Source: JBOGOC01 sp050747525
GTDB lineage: Bacteria; Acidobacteriota; Polarisedimenticolia; JACPZX01; DASXTC01
Assembly (NCBI GenBank): GCA_050747525.1
Contig: JBOGOC010000045.1
Coordinates: forward strand, 62,001-126,000
Direction: 5' to 3'
Length of the DNA: 64,000 bases
Position numbers and translations under genes: made by a program. Of the stretch, positions 35,399-43,806 are shown piece by piece; position 1 is the stretch's first letter, and every line of letters starts with the position of its first letter. Under the pieces are notes generated by a model that was not told the origin of the DNA, did no database searches, and saw nothing but the letters and a program-made list of their open reading frames with translations.

Positions 35399-35433
35399 CC
35401 ATGGGGGGCCGGTGCGGGGCCGGCCCCCCATGG
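35399..35433. terminator. Perfect 14-bp hairpin, possible bidirectional terminator
   Basis: CCATGGGGGGCCGG (35399-35412) pairs perfectly with CCGGCCCCCCATGG (35420-35433) across a 7-nt loop. It sits between convergent genes. There is no T-run on either side, so it is not a textbook intrinsic terminator. Confidence 0.5.
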
Positions 35434-35441
35434 GTCTGCTG

Positions 35442-35560
35442 GGCCGCGGATATGGCCGGTCTGGCCGCCGTCCTCGCGGCTCCCATCCTCAACGTATTTC
35501 CGTATACGCCTCGGATGCTCGCCGCTGCGGGCGACGGCCATACCGGCCATCTCCGCGGCC
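35442..35560. repeat. 119-nt imperfect palindrome with 26-bp outer arms
   Basis: The left arm starting at 35442 (GGCCGCGGATATGGCCGG) and the right arm ending at 35560 pair over 26 positions with two mismatches. The centre holds a smaller inverted repeat, CGTAT and ATACG, flanking TTCCGT. The layout is that of a long folded RNA or a small palindromic mobile element. I see no second copy in the window. Confidence 0.5.
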
Positions 35561-35582
35561 CTCATGACTCCGTAGCCGCGGG

Positions 35583-36752
35583 TTACGCGTCGGGGGGCGG
35601 GGGGCCGCCGCGGCGGCGCGGGATCACGGTGTCGGCGAGGTCGGCCAGGAAGCGCCGAGTCGAGGGGATCCAGCGGAACTTGGCGCGCTGAAGTGCCCGC
35701 CCCAGGCGCGTGTCCCGGAAGATGTAGAGCCAGTGGTGAGGCGTGACCTCCAGCGCCCACTTCCGCTTCCAGTCCATGTCGTCGCCCAGGAAGTCCACGC
35801 GGTTGACCCCTCTCTGCATGCAGTCGCGCAGCACGTCCTGGAGCAGGAGCATCCCCGGGCTGCAGTCCGACAGGGACTCGTCGTAGGCCAGCTTGGGCAT
35901 GTAGTAGGAGTCGCCGTAGCAGAGCCCGTACTGGAAGGCGATGATCTGATCCTCCAGCAGCAGGGTGTAGAGCGCGAAGTAGCCGTGGGCCGAGGCCGTG
36001 GCGGCCAGCCGCGCGTAGAAGTCGCGCACCCGCCTGTCCTGATTGATGGCCGTGCCACGGCGCCCCTTCCACCCGCCGCTCTCCACCGAGAGGCACGAGG
36101 TGAGGCGCTCCTCGAGGTCGGGCCCCGACTCCAGGCGCTCGAAGGTGACCTTGCCCCGCTCCTCCAGGCGCCGCCGGCGCCGCCGCAGGTTGCGGCGGAA
36201 GGCCGACGACACGCGCGTGTAGAAGTCCTCCTCGGAATCGGGCATGAGGATGAAGGGGCTGCGCTGCGATTCCCACATGCCCGTGGGGAGCCCGGCCGCG
36301 GCCGCGGCGCGCATCATCTCGTGCGCGTGTCCGTCTTCGGGAACGTCCTTCAGCACCAGCACGTCCCATCCCGGCTTCCGAAGCAGGTGGGCCAGCAGCG
36401 CCTCGGAGTCGTCGCGCGGGTCGGACGCCAGCAGGTCGAAGCGGCAGGAGTGCGTGTTCGACAGCGTCACGAGCTGGCGCACCGGAACGCCGCAGATCGA
36501 GCCGCGCACGGCGCGCAGCGGCAGCACCGCGCGCAGGGTGCCGTAGGAATCGTGCCGCGTCACGATCCGCAGGGGCACGCGCGGAGCGAAGCTCTCGAGC
36601 CACGCCTTGAGGAATTCATGGCGATAGAACGGCTCGTCGTGGCAGACCCGGGCCAGGGCGTTCCACGATTCCCTGAGATTGAGAAACTGTTCGAATGTGG
36701 CCACCTCCGAAGTGGCCGCCTCCTCCAGCGCCGAGGCGGTCCGTACCAGCAT
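35583..36752 (-). CDS. GNAT-superfamily acetyltransferase of the CelD/BcsL (Acetyltransf_6) type
   Basis: 389 residues. The fold is the double-GNAT of FemAB/CelD-like proteins: an N-terminal half (about 15-170) with WNALARVCHDEPFYRHEFLKAW, and a C-terminal half with the signature SSAFRRNLRRRRRRLEERGKVTFE, then AFQYGLCYGDSYYMPKLAYD and VDFLGDDMDWKRKWA. Such proteins often act in exopolysaccharide, cellulose or peptide-modification pathways, but no partner genes lie nearby. AGGA is 5 nt before the ATG. A 14-bp hairpin and a longer palindrome follow its stop. Confidence 0.85.
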   Translation of the reverse strand: MLVRTASALEEAATSEVATFEQFLNLRESWNALARVCHDEPFYRHEFLKAWLESFAPRVPLRIVTRHDSYGTLRAVLPLRAVRGSICGVPVRQLVTLSNTHSCRFDLLASDPRDDSEALLAHLLRKPGWDVLVLKDVPEDGHAHEMMRAAAAAGLPTGMWESQRSPFILMPDSEEDFYTRVSSAFRRNLRRRRRRLEERGKVTFERLESGPDLEERLTSCLSVESGGWKGRRGTAINQDRRVRDFYARLAATASAHGYFALYTLLLEDQIIAFQYGLCYGDSYYMPKLAYDESLSDCSPGMLLLQDVLRDCMQRGVNRVDFLGDDMDWKRKWALEVTPHHWLYIFRDTRLGRALQRAKFRWIPSTRRFLADLADTVIPRRRGGPPPPDA

Positions 36753-36800
36753 GGCGATCCTCCGGAAAACGGTCGAAGACCAGTATGGAGCCCGGGTTCC

Positions 36801-36875
36801 GCGGGTACCACCCGCAAAATGCGCTCAGGCAAATCCCTATAGCCGGTGAACGGGCCGGACGCTATAACCGGCCCG
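36801..36875. repeat. Two short inverted repeats upstream of the outer-membrane protein gene
   Basis: GCGGGT-ACC-ACCCGC (36801-36815) is a tight 6-bp hairpin. CGGGCCGG (36851-36858) and CCGGCCCG (36868-36875) form a perfect 8-bp inverted repeat whose 9-nt spacer contains most of a TATAAC box (36863-36868). The latter could be an operator covering the promoter of the gene at 36912. Confidence 0.4.
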
Positions 36876-36911
36876 TGACATCCGTCTTCCATTGACATCG
36901 CGGAGGGAACC

Positions 36912-37550
36912 ATGCGGAACCGTGTTGCACGTGCGGAGGCGCTCCTCGGTGTGGCGGCCCTCGTTCTTCTCGCAGCCGGTCCGTGCGAGGCCGCCGGCGC
37001 GGGGCAGGTCAATCTGTTCGGCGGGATCAAATCGCTCGACGACAGCGTCTGGGAGCCGGCGGAATCCCAGCCGGAATTCGGAGTCGAGATCTCGGTGGGG
37101 GGGGCCGGATGGCCCGTGATGATCGCCATCGACGGGTTCATGTCGGAGGACGAGGCCGATGAGGGAGCGCTCACGCGCACGGGAAGCACGCGCGAGCTGG
37201 CGCTCGGCGTGCGGAAGATCTGGCAGAAAGGGCGCGTCCACCCCTACATCGGCGGGGGGCTCAACCACATCGAAGCCGAGGTGGAAACTGATGCGCCCCC
37301 GCCTCCCGCGACGCCCGGGCTGAACTTCTTCCCCGAGCCGGATCCCGACGGGGGCACCACGTCCGACTCGGACAGCGGCTTCGGCGCCTGGGCTGGAGGC
37401 GGCATCTTCTGGCGCCTGGGCCCCTACGTCAACCTGGGTGTGTCCGTGCGCCTGTCGGGAGCCAATGTGGAATTCCGGGACGAGGAGGCCCAGGCCGGAG
37501 GGCTCCATGCGGGCGTGCTGCTGGGATTCGGCTGGCCGGCCGCGAAGTGA
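36912..37550 (+). CDS. Outer-membrane beta-barrel protein
   Basis: 212 residues with a signal peptide (about 1-27). The mature part has alternating beta strands with aromatic edges and glycines (VHPYIGGGLNHIE, FGAWAGGGIFWRLGPYVNLGVSVRLSGA), ending in a hydrophobic strand (AGVLLGFGW). This fits the OmpA-like or OMP_b-brl 8-stranded barrel family, and the size is right. An acidic, Pro-rich external loop lies at about 126-155. GAGGG lies shortly before the ATG. A perfect inverted repeat lies over the putative -10 box. Confidence 0.75.
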   Translation: MRNRVARAEALLGVAALVLLAAGPCEAAGAGQVNLFGGIKSLDDSVWEPAESQPEFGVEISVGGAGWPVMIAIDGFMSEDEADEGALTRTGSTRELALGVRKIWQKGRVHPYIGGGLNHIEAEVETDAPPPPATPGLNFFPEPDPDGGTTSDSDSGFGAWAGGGIFWRLGPYVNLGVSVRLSGANVEFRDEEAQAGGLHAGVLLGFGWPAAK

Positions 37551-37556
37551 CGGCCC

Positions 37557-38171
37557 TCACGTCGCACGCCGCCGCGCCGCTCTCATGAGCCGCGCCAGCT
37601 CGGCGTGCGTCGTGTCGCCCGACCCCTCCAGGCCCCGGGCGATCGATTCGCGATCGACGGGGGTCTCGTTCTGCTCGAGCTTGTACTTGCCGATCATGCG
37701 ATCGATGCGGATCTCGAAGGCGCGCACGGCGGCCAGCAGGCGTCGACCGGCCTCGGAGGACGGATCGAAGCGCCATCCCTCCGGCCCCTCGTGGGCGCGG
37801 GTGGTGCGGTCGAGCAGGTCCTCGACGTAGGCCTGCTCCCGGCGCGGATGAGCGGTCCCTTCCACGTAGACGGCGGCGTAGTTCCACGTCGGGACGGTGG
37901 GGCGCTCGACGTACCAGGCGCGGGGGATGTAGGCATGCGGGCCCATGAAGATGGCCATCACGTGCGGATGGGTGTCCAGGTGGGACGACATCGGGTTGGC
38001 CAGGGCCAGGTGGCCCTCCAGGACTCCACCTTCCGGCTTCAACAGCAGGGGCACGTGGCTCACCAGGAAGCGCCCCTCCGACTGGCTGACGAGCGTGGCG
38101 AAGTCGTGCTGGCGCACGAAGGCGCTCAGCACGGCCGGGTCGTCCTCCACGAATCTGCCGGGAAGGTACAC
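37557..38171 (-). CDS. PaiB-type FMN-binding protein
   Basis: 204 residues from a GTG at 38171. It begins MYLPGRFVEDDPAVLSAFVR, the usual start of PaiB proteins, and continues with FATLVSQ and SHVPLLL. The FMN-binding split-barrel signature includes VMAIFMGPHAYIPRAWY and VPTWNYAAVYVEG. PaiB is annotated as an FMN-binding negative transcriptional regulator in Bacillus, but an enzymatic or heme-binding role is also discussed for relatives. It starts 7 nt after the PhzF gene and shares its operon. Its 3' end is convergent with the barrel protein, 6 nt apart. Confidence 0.9.
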   Translation of the reverse strand: MYLPGRFVEDDPAVLSAFVRQHDFATLVSQSEGRFLVSHVPLLLKPEGGVLEGHLALANPMSSHLDTHPHVMAIFMGPHAYIPRAWYVERPTVPTWNYAAVYVEGTAHPRREQAYVEDLLDRTTRAHEGPEGWRFDPSSEAGRRLLAAVRAFEIRIDRMIGKYKLEQNETPVDRESIARGLEGSGDTTHAELARLMRAARRRAT

Positions 38172-38178
38172 GCGCGCC

Positions 38179-39006
38179 TCACGCCCCCCCGCGGACGGCC
38201 GCGTCCGAGAGCTGCCCGCGCATCACGGTGACGGCGTGTCCGATCAATTCCACGTGGTCGCCGGCGGGGCGTCCTCGCACCACCCCGCCCCTGGGGGAGG
38301 CCTGATATCCGCACAGCTCCGACCGGCCCAGGAGGGCGGCCCAGTAGGGGATGAGGCTGCAGTGGGCCGCGCCGGTGACCGGGTCCTCGTCGATGCCGTA
38401 GGACGGAGCGAAGTAGCGCGAGACGAAGTCCATCCCGGTCATGCTGGCGGGGGCCGTGACGATCAGGCCGGCGTGCACCTGGCGCAGGAGCTGGAAATCA
38501 GGCTGCGCCTGTCGCACGGCCGCCTCGCTGTCCAGCCGGACCAGCCAGTCCCTCTCTCCGGCTCCCGGGATCACCTCGCGCGTCTCCACGATGGGCGCCC
38601 CGCGCAGGCTGGCCACCACGGGCGGAGGCGGCGTCCCCTCCCGAAGGCGCATGGCGGGAAGGATCAGCCTGATGGCGTCACCTTCACGTTCGGCCCGCAG
38701 GATGCCGCTGAGGGTTGAGAACGAGGCCGGGCGGGCGCGATCCAGACGGCCGTTCTCCCACAGGACGTGAGCCGTGGCGAGCGTGGCGTGGCCGCACAGC
38801 GCGACCTCCGTGGTGGGAGTGAACCAGCGCAGACGCATGGGCTCCGTGCCGGGCATCACGAAGGCGGTCTCGGACAGGTTCATCTCCGCTCCCATGCTCT
38901 GCAGCCAGGACTCGGGCATCTCGGAGGAAAGAACGCAGACCCCCGCCGGATTGCCGGCGAACGGCGCGCGCGTGAACGCGTCCACGTGGAAGATCTCGAT
39001 GGGCAT
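38179..39006 (-). CDS. PhzF-family isomerase-like protein
   Basis: 275 residues. It shows the PhzF plan of two similar hotdog-like halves: IEIFHVDAFTRAPFAGNPAGV at the N-terminus, the conserved NLSETAFV with its catalytic-type Glu, LRWFTPTTEVALCGHATLA, and DEDPVTGAAHCSL in the second half. Family members isomerise small substrates, as in phenazine synthesis; most homologues, including this one without phenazine genes nearby, have unknown substrates. It is the first gene of a two-gene operon with the PaiB-like protein, and is divergent from the GAF kinase. Confidence 0.9.
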   Translation of the reverse strand: MPIEIFHVDAFTRAPFAGNPAGVCVLSSEMPESWLQSMGAEMNLSETAFVMPGTEPMRLRWFTPTTEVALCGHATLATAHVLWENGRLDRARPASFSTLSGILRAEREGDAIRLILPAMRLREGTPPPPVVASLRGAPIVETREVIPGAGERDWLVRLDSEAAVRQAQPDFQLLRQVHAGLIVTAPASMTGMDFVSRYFAPSYGIDEDPVTGAAHCSLIPYWAALLGRSELCGYQASPRGGVVRGRPAGDHVELIGHAVTVMRGQLSDAAVRGGA

Positions 39007-39049
39007 GGGCCGAGGCTACCCGCCCCACGGCCACGCGTCAACAAGGCAG

Positions 39050-39078
39050 TTGAATCCCCCCTGCTCATCGGATATCGT
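39050..39078 (+). promoter_or_regulatory. Promoter of the GAF histidine kinase gene
   Basis: TTGAAT (39050-39055), 17-nt spacer, TATCGT (39073-39078). The predicted leader is about 58 nt and contains GAGG 7 nt before the ATG at 39143. Confidence 0.45.
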
Positions 39079-39142
39079 GGCCTTCCACACGACAGTTGTT
39101 CCCGAGCTCGTCCGGCAACGACCCGGTCCAACGAGGTTGCCT

Positions 39143-41203
39143 ATGAACACATCCGCCGGGCGGTGGGCGTCACTGGCGCGTCTCGGTCAGCGCGCGCGCG
39201 CAGGCCTCGAGCCCGACGCGCTGATGAGGGAGGCCGTCCACATCCTTGCCGAGGTCCTGCGGGCGGACCGCGTCACGGTGATGGAGCTGATCGACGCCGA
39301 GGGGTCCCTGGCGGTGCGTGCCGTCACGGGCAGCGAGCGCGAGCCGGTCGCGCCGGACCGGCATCCCGCCGGCGCCACCGCTCAGGCCCGATACACCGTC
39401 GGTGCCCACGGTCCCGTCGTGGTGGAGGACGCGCTCTCGGAGACGCGCTTCGACGCGCGCGGTCTGGCCGCCGACGGCCTGGTCGCGGGGGTCAGCGTGA
39501 TCATCCCGGGCCACGATCGCCCCTCCGGGGTCCTGCTGGCCCACCGGGGGCATCCCTGGGAGGTCACCGCCGAGGACGTGCACTATCTGGAAGCGGTGGC
39601 GCACACGCTGCACGCGGCGGTGCGCGTGTGCGAACTGGGCCGCGACGTGCGCGAGCTGGACCAGCGCTTCCGCGCGCTGTTCCAATCCGAGATGGTGCCG
39701 CTGTTCTTCTGGAGGGGTGACGGCATCATCACCGACGCCAACGATGCCTTCCTGCGCTTCCTGGGCGCGAGCCGGCTCGAGATGGAGCAGGGAAGCCTGC
39801 GCTGGGACACCCTGGTGGATCGGCGGACCAAGGTGGAGATCCAGCGGCGCGTCCAGGAGAACCGGCCCGGACTTCCACCCATGGAGATCGAGGTCCGGGT
39901 GGGACGCCGCCGCGTGCCGGTGCTCTCGTGCGGGGCCCGGCTTCCCGGCATTCACGATCGCGGGGTCGCGGTGGCCATCGATCTCTCCGAAAGACGCCGC
40001 GCCGAGCAGGAGATCCGCCGTCTCAACGAGACCCTCGAGCAGCGCGTGGCCGAGCGCACAGCCACGGCCGAGATCCGTGCGGCCCAGCTGAGGGCCCTCG
40101 CCGCGGAGCTGACCGTCGCCGAGCAGCGGGAGCGCCGGCGCCTGGCCCAGTCGCTGCACGACCACCTGCAGCAGCTGCTGGTGGCCCTGCGCCTGAAGCT
40201 GGACCGGATGCGCGCGCGCCTGGGAGCCGAGGATCCTCGCGAAGGACTCCAGCAGGCGGACGAGCTCCTGGATCAGGCGATCGACGCGTCCCGGGAGCTG
40301 ACGGTGGACCTCAGTCCGCCGGTCCTGTACGAGGCGGGCCTGGTCCCCGCGCTGGAATGGCTCGGCCGTCAGATGCGCGAGAAGCACGGGCTGGAGGTGG
40401 AGGTGATGGCCGAGCGCTCCGCCTCGCCCGAATCGGATCAGATCGGCATCTTTTACTTTCACGCGGCGCGCGAGCTGCTGTTCAACGTCGTCAAGCACGC
40501 CGGCGTGTCGCGCGCCGCGGTCACGCTCAGGCGGCTGGGCGACTCGCTCGAGCTGGTGGTCGCCGACGGTGGGCGCGGCTTCGACCTGGCCGAAACGGCG
40601 GAGCGTCCTGCGTCGGAGACGGGGGGCTTCGGGCTGTTCAGCATCCGCGAGCGCCTGGCTCTGCTGGGAGGGCACATGGACGTGTGGAGCCGGCCCGGTG
40701 AAGGAACCCGGCTGGTGATGGTCGCGCCCGCCCGTCAGGAGAGCCACTCGCTCAAGAGCGCCTCGGAGATGCTGCAGTCCCTGGCCGCCCCGCGCCCCGA
40801 CGGGGCGCAGGGATCCATGGAGGCGTCGGGGAAGATCCGTGTGCTGCTGGCGGACGATCACACCATCATGAGGCAGGGTCTGCGGGCCCTGCTGGGGAGC
40901 GAGCCGGACCTGCTGACCGTGGCCGAGGCGTCCGACGGCGAGCAGGCGGTGGCGCTTGCGCGGCAGCTGAAGCCCGACGTGGTGGTCATGGACGTCAGCA
41001 TGCCTCGCATCAACGGCATTGAAGCCACGCGGCGCATCAAGACCGATCTCCCGCGTGCCGTGGTGGTGGGCCTCTCCATGTACGAGAGCGAGGACATGGC
41101 CTCCGCCATGCGGGCGGCCGGAGCCTCGGCGTACCTCTCCAAGGACAAGGCGTCCGAGGCCCTGTGCGGCGTGATCCGGGCGGAGGTCCTGGGGCGGGGA
41201 TAG
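39143..41203 (+). CDS. GAF/PAS sensor histidine kinase with C-terminal receiver domain
   Basis: 686 residues from the ATG at 39143, with GAGG upstream; the frame is open further back but lacks a better start. A GAF domain (about 15-170) begins MREAVHILAEVLRADRVTVMEL. A PAS domain (about 180-290) follows, then a coiled coil, HisKA_3 with H339 in LAQSLHDHLQQLL, and HATPase with AARELLFNVVKHAG and GGFGLFSIRERL. The receiver carries DDHTIMRQG, D617 in VVMDVSMP and a YLSKDK lysine. It lacks any DNA-binding domain. There is no membrane segment, so the signal is cytoplasmic. It lies 184 nt upstream of kaiC and is a paralogue of the kinase that ends the kai operon. Confidence 0.9.
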   Translation: MNTSAGRWASLARLGQRARAGLEPDALMREAVHILAEVLRADRVTVMELIDAEGSLAVRAVTGSEREPVAPDRHPAGATAQARYTVGAHGPVVVEDALSETRFDARGLAADGLVAGVSVIIPGHDRPSGVLLAHRGHPWEVTAEDVHYLEAVAHTLHAAVRVCELGRDVRELDQRFRALFQSEMVPLFFWRGDGIITDANDAFLRFLGASRLEMEQGSLRWDTLVDRRTKVEIQRRVQENRPGLPPMEIEVRVGRRRVPVLSCGARLPGIHDRGVAVAIDLSERRRAEQEIRRLNETLEQRVAERTATAEIRAAQLRALAAELTVAEQRERRRLAQSLHDHLQQLLVALRLKLDRMRARLGAEDPREGLQQADELLDQAIDASRELTVDLSPPVLYEAGLVPALEWLGRQMREKHGLEVEVMAERSASPESDQIGIFYFHAARELLFNVVKHAGVSRAAVTLRRLGDSLELVVADGGRGFDLAETAERPASETGGFGLFSIRERLALLGGHMDVWSRPGEGTRLVMVAPARQESHSLKSASEMLQSLAAPRPDGAQGSMEASGKIRVLLADDHTIMRQGLRALLGSEPDLLTVAEASDGEQAVALARQLKPDVVVMDVSMPRINGIEATRRIKTDLPRAVVVGLSMYESEDMASAMRAAGASAYLSKDKASEALCGVIRAEVLGRG

Positions 41204-41239
41204 CGCACTGCCCTGATGGCGTTATCGGAAACCCCCCGA

Positions 41240-41268
41240 TTGACCGGTCGGGTCCCGCCGAGTAGCAT
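41240..41268 (+). promoter_or_regulatory. Promoter of the kai operon
   Basis: TTGACC (41240-41245), 17-nt spacer, TAGCAT (41263-41268). The start should be near 41275, giving a long leader of about 110 nt before the GTG at 41388. Confidence 0.5.
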
Positions 41269-41288
41269 CCCCCGTCGCACAGGCTCGT

Positions 41289-41314
41289 GGGTCACGTCCC
41301 TCGGCGGGTCACGT
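41289..41314 (+). repeat. Two direct GGGTCACGT repeats in the kai leader
   Basis: GGGTCACGT occurs at 41289-41297 and 41306-41314, with a 17-nt period. They lie just downstream of the predicted transcription start and could bind a regulator on one face of the helix, given slight bending. Confidence 0.4.
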
Positions 41315-41387
41315 GGCGCCGGGTCTCGACACCGCCCTGAGGAAGGAGGCGGACCTCCACCGGTAGGGACCCCGAGGAGGAGCTTCC

Positions 41388-43160
41388 GTGGTCCGTCAGG
41401 CGTCGCCGCGCGTCCCTACTCAGGCAGCCATCACCTCCAGGCTCCCCAAGGCCCCCACAGGCATCCAGGGTCTCGACGAGATCACCGGCGGCGGGCTTCC
41501 CCGCGGCCGTCCCACGCTGGTGTGCGGTGGCCCCGGATGCGGCAAGACCCTGCTGGCCGTCGAGTTCCTCGTGCGGGGCGCGCTGCAGCACGGTGAGCCG
41601 GGCGTCTTCATGTCCTTCGAAGAGCGGGCCGGGGAGTTGGGGAAGAACGTCCAGAGCCTGGGCTTCGATCTTCACGAGCTGGAGCGGCGCCGGCTGCTCA
41701 AGGTCGATCACGTGCGCGTGGAGCGCGGCGAGATCGAGGAGACGGGCGAGTACGACCTGGAAGGGCTCTTCGTCCGCCTGGGCCACGCCATCGACAGCAT
41801 CGGAGCGCGTCGCGTGGTGCTCGACACTATCGAGTCGCTCTTCGCGGCGCTGTCCAACGCCTCCATCCTGCGCGCCGAGCTGCGGCGCCTGTTCGGCTGG
41901 CTGAAGGACCGAGGTGTCACGGCGATCGTCACCGGGGAGCGGGGGACCAGCACTCTCACGCGCCAGGGTCTGGAGGAATACGTCTCCGACTGCGTCATCC
42001 TCCTGGATCATCGAGTCAAGGGGCACATCTCCACCCGCCGCCTGCGGGTAGTCAAGTACCGGGGCTCGAGTCACGGAACCAACGAGTACCCGTTCCTGAT
42101 CGAAGACCAGGGGATCACCCTCGCGCCCATCACGTCGCTGGGGCTGGATCACGAGGTGTCCGGCGAGCGCGTGAGCTCGGGCGTGGCCGGGCTGGACGCC
42201 ATGCTGGACGGGCGCGGCTTCTACCGCGGCAGCTCCATCCTGATGTCGGGGACCGCGGGAACCGGCAAGACCAGCGTGGCCCTCACCTTCGCGCAGTCGA
42301 TCTGCCGCAAGGGAGGCCGCTTCCTCTATTTCGCCTACGAAGAGTCGGCCAGCCAGGTGGTGCGCAATGCCCGATCCATCGGCCTGGATCTGGAGCCTCA
42401 CGTCCGGGCGAAGCGCCTCCTGATCCACGCCGACAGGCCGGAGCACTACGGGCTGGAGATGCACCTGGCCCTCATGCACCACCAGGTGTGCTCGTTCCGG
42501 CCGGTCGCTCTGGCGGTGGATCCCCTCAACAGCCTGCTGGCCGCGGGCGAGCAGAAGGACGTGCACCTGCTCGTGCTGCGCCTGGTGGACTTCCTGAAGC
42601 ACCGCAACGTGACGGCCCTGTTCACCAGCCTCACGCACGGCGGCGAAGCGATCGAAGGATCGGACACCCGGGCCTCCTCCCTCATGGACACCTGGCTCCT
42701 GGTGCGCGACATCGAGCTGGGGGGCGAGCGCAACCGCGCCCTGTACGTCCTCAAGTCGCGCGGCATGGCCCATTCGAACCAGATCCGCGAGTTCCTGATC
42801 ACGTCCAAAGGGATCCAGCTGCGGGACGCGTACCTGAGCAAGGAGGGAGTGCTGACGGGGTCCGCCCGCCTCGCCCAGGAGGAGCGCGACCGCCGCGCGG
42901 AAACCGAGTCGGCGGCGAGGGCCGGGCGCCGCCGCGTTGAGGCCGGCCGCCGCCGGCAGGCCCTCGTGGCCCGCATTCAGGCGCTGAGGCACGAGCTGGA
43001 AGGGATCGACGAAGACACGGACGCGGTGGCCAGGCCCGTGAAGCGGCGGACGGACGGCCTGATGGGTCTGGGGGCTGTCATGCCGCGCAGCCGGCGCGCC
43101 GACGGCAACGGCAGCTCCCGGCGTCACACTCACTCGACGGGGAAAGGAGGGGCGCGATGA
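41388..43160 (+). CDS. kaiC: KaiC-type clock ATPase/kinase
   Basis: 590 residues from a GTG with GAGGAGG upstream. Two RecA-like halves are present. CI has Walker A GGPGCGKT (47-54), catalytic EE at 78-79 and Walker B ending D146. CII has Walker A GTAGTGKT (288-295) and EE at 318-319, the same numbers as in Synechococcus KaiC. The autophosphorylation region reads SDTRASS, with S430 and S431 at the places of S431/T432. The [14 protein letters not shown] and [17 protein letters not shown] segments are KaiC-specific. A basic, Arg-rich tail (about 500-590) is longer than in cyanobacteria. No kaiA is present. The stop overlaps the kaiB start. Confidence 0.93.
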   Translation: MVRQASPRVPTQAAITSRLPKAPTGIQGLDEITGGGLPRGRPTLVCGGPGCGKTLLAVEFLVRGALQHGEPGVFMSFEERAGELGKNVQSLGFDLHELERRRLLKVDHVRVERGEIEETGEYDLEGLFVRLGHAIDSIGARRVVLDTIESLFAALSNASILRAELRRLFGWLKDRGVTAIVTGERGTSTLTRQGLEEYVSDCVILLDHRVKGHISTRRLRVVKYRGSSHGTNEYPFLIEDQGITLAPITSLGLDHEVSGERVSSGVAGLDAMLDGRGFYRGSSILMSGTAGTGKTSVALTFAQSICRKGGRFLYFAYEESASQVVRNARSIGLDLEPHVRAKRLLIHADRPEHYGLEMHLALMHHQVCSFRPVALAVDPLNSLLAAGEQKDVHLLVLRLVDFLKHRNVTALFTSLTHGGEAIEGSDTRASSLMDTWLLVRDIELGGERNRALYVLKSRGMAHSNQIREFLITSKGIQLRDAYLSKEGVLTGSARLAQEERDRRAETESAARAGRRRVEAGRRRQALVARIQALRHELEGIDEDTDAVARPVKRRTDGLMGLGAVMPRSRRADGNGSSRRHTHSTGKGGAR

Positions 43161-43489
43161 CCAAGGGAACCGCGGCCCGGAGCAGGCGGACGGACGGCAA
43201 GAGGGGCACGCAGTCTCAGTGGGACCTGCGCCTGTACGTCGCGGGTCAGACTCCCAAGTCCCTGGAGGCCTTCGCCAACCTCAAGCGGATATGCGAAGAG
43301 CACCTGCAGGGGCGCTACCGCATCGAGGTGATCGATCTGTTCGAATCGCCACAGCTCGCCGTCATGGACGAGATCGTGGCGATCCCCACGTTGATCCGCA
43401 AGCTCCCCACGCCCATCAAGAAGATCATCGGCACGCTCAGAGACCGTGAACGCGTGCTGGTGGGCATGGACCTGAGGGGGACGGCATGA
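43157..43489 (+). CDS. kaiB: KaiB, first copy
   Basis: 110 residues. A basic N-terminal extension of about 22 residues precedes the thioredoxin-like KaiB core: [18 protein letters not shown], then [16 protein letters not shown], then [18 protein letters not shown] and ERVLVGMDL. These match every landmark of cyanobacterial KaiB, including the segment that refolds when KaiB binds KaiC. The ATG overlaps the kaiC stop (ATGA), and its own stop overlaps the start of the second kaiB. It should bind the CI ring of KaiC and reset its phosphorylation. Confidence 0.93.
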   Translation: MTKGTAARSRRTDGKRGTQSQWDLRLYVAGQTPKSLEAFANLKRICEEHLQGRYRIEVIDLFESPQLAVMDEIVAIPTLIRKLPTPIKKIIGTLRDRERVLVGMDLRGTA

Positions 43490-43806
43490 GGCGGCGGCCT
43501 CGCAGGGACGCCGTGATGTGCGCCGACACCTACGACCTGCGCCTCTACACCACCGGCGCCACGCCTCGATCCCTGCGGGCCATCGCCAACCTGCTTTCCT
43601 TCTGCCGGAAGCACCTGAAGGGACGGCATCGTCTGCGGATCGTGGATCTCTACGAAGAGCCGTCACGCGCCGCCGAGGCCCAGATCGTGGCGGCGCCCAC
43701 GCTGGTCAAGCTTCGTCCCAGTCCCGTCCGCCGGATCGTCGGGGACATGTCCGAGGAGCCGCGCCTCCTGGCGGCCCTGAACCTTCCCACGGCGAGGGAC
43801 CTTTGA
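43486..43806 (+). CDS. KaiB-like protein, second copy
   Basis: 106 residues with a KaiB fold: [21 protein letters not shown], then [20 protein letters not shown], then [20 protein letters not shown] and RLLAALNL. It has diverged from the first copy: QLAVMDE is replaced by SRAAEAQ, and the end lacks VLVGMDL. This may change its KaiC binding or its fold-switching. Start overlaps the first kaiB (ATGA); stop overlaps the kinase start (TGATG). All four genes are therefore likely translated in series. Confidence 0.88.
   Translation: MRRRPRRDAVMCADTYDLRLYTTGATPRSLRAIANLLSFCRKHLKGRHRLRIVDLYEEPSRAAEAQIVAAPTLVKLRPSPVRRIVGDMSEEPRLLAALNLPTARDL

Larger units (their letters stand above)
35185..35582. other. 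398-bp intergenic region without a credible gene, rich in inverted repeats
   Basis: The region lies between convergent genes. Small open frames exist on the plus strand (for example from 35326), but they lack a ribosome site and have shadow-like composition. It holds three nested or adjacent inverted-repeat structures, listed separately (35256-35294, 35399-35433, 35442-35560). Confidence 0.7.

Noticed and set aside
35442..35560. Integron attC site or cassette recombination site
   Set aside because: The palindrome size would fit, but there is no GTTRRRY core or matching RYYYAAC at the ends, and no cassette-like small genes or integrase.
35326..35691. Small plus-strand open frame in the intergenic region
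   Set aside because: No ribosome site or recognisable domain, runs into the GNAT gene on the other strand, and covers the inverted repeats.
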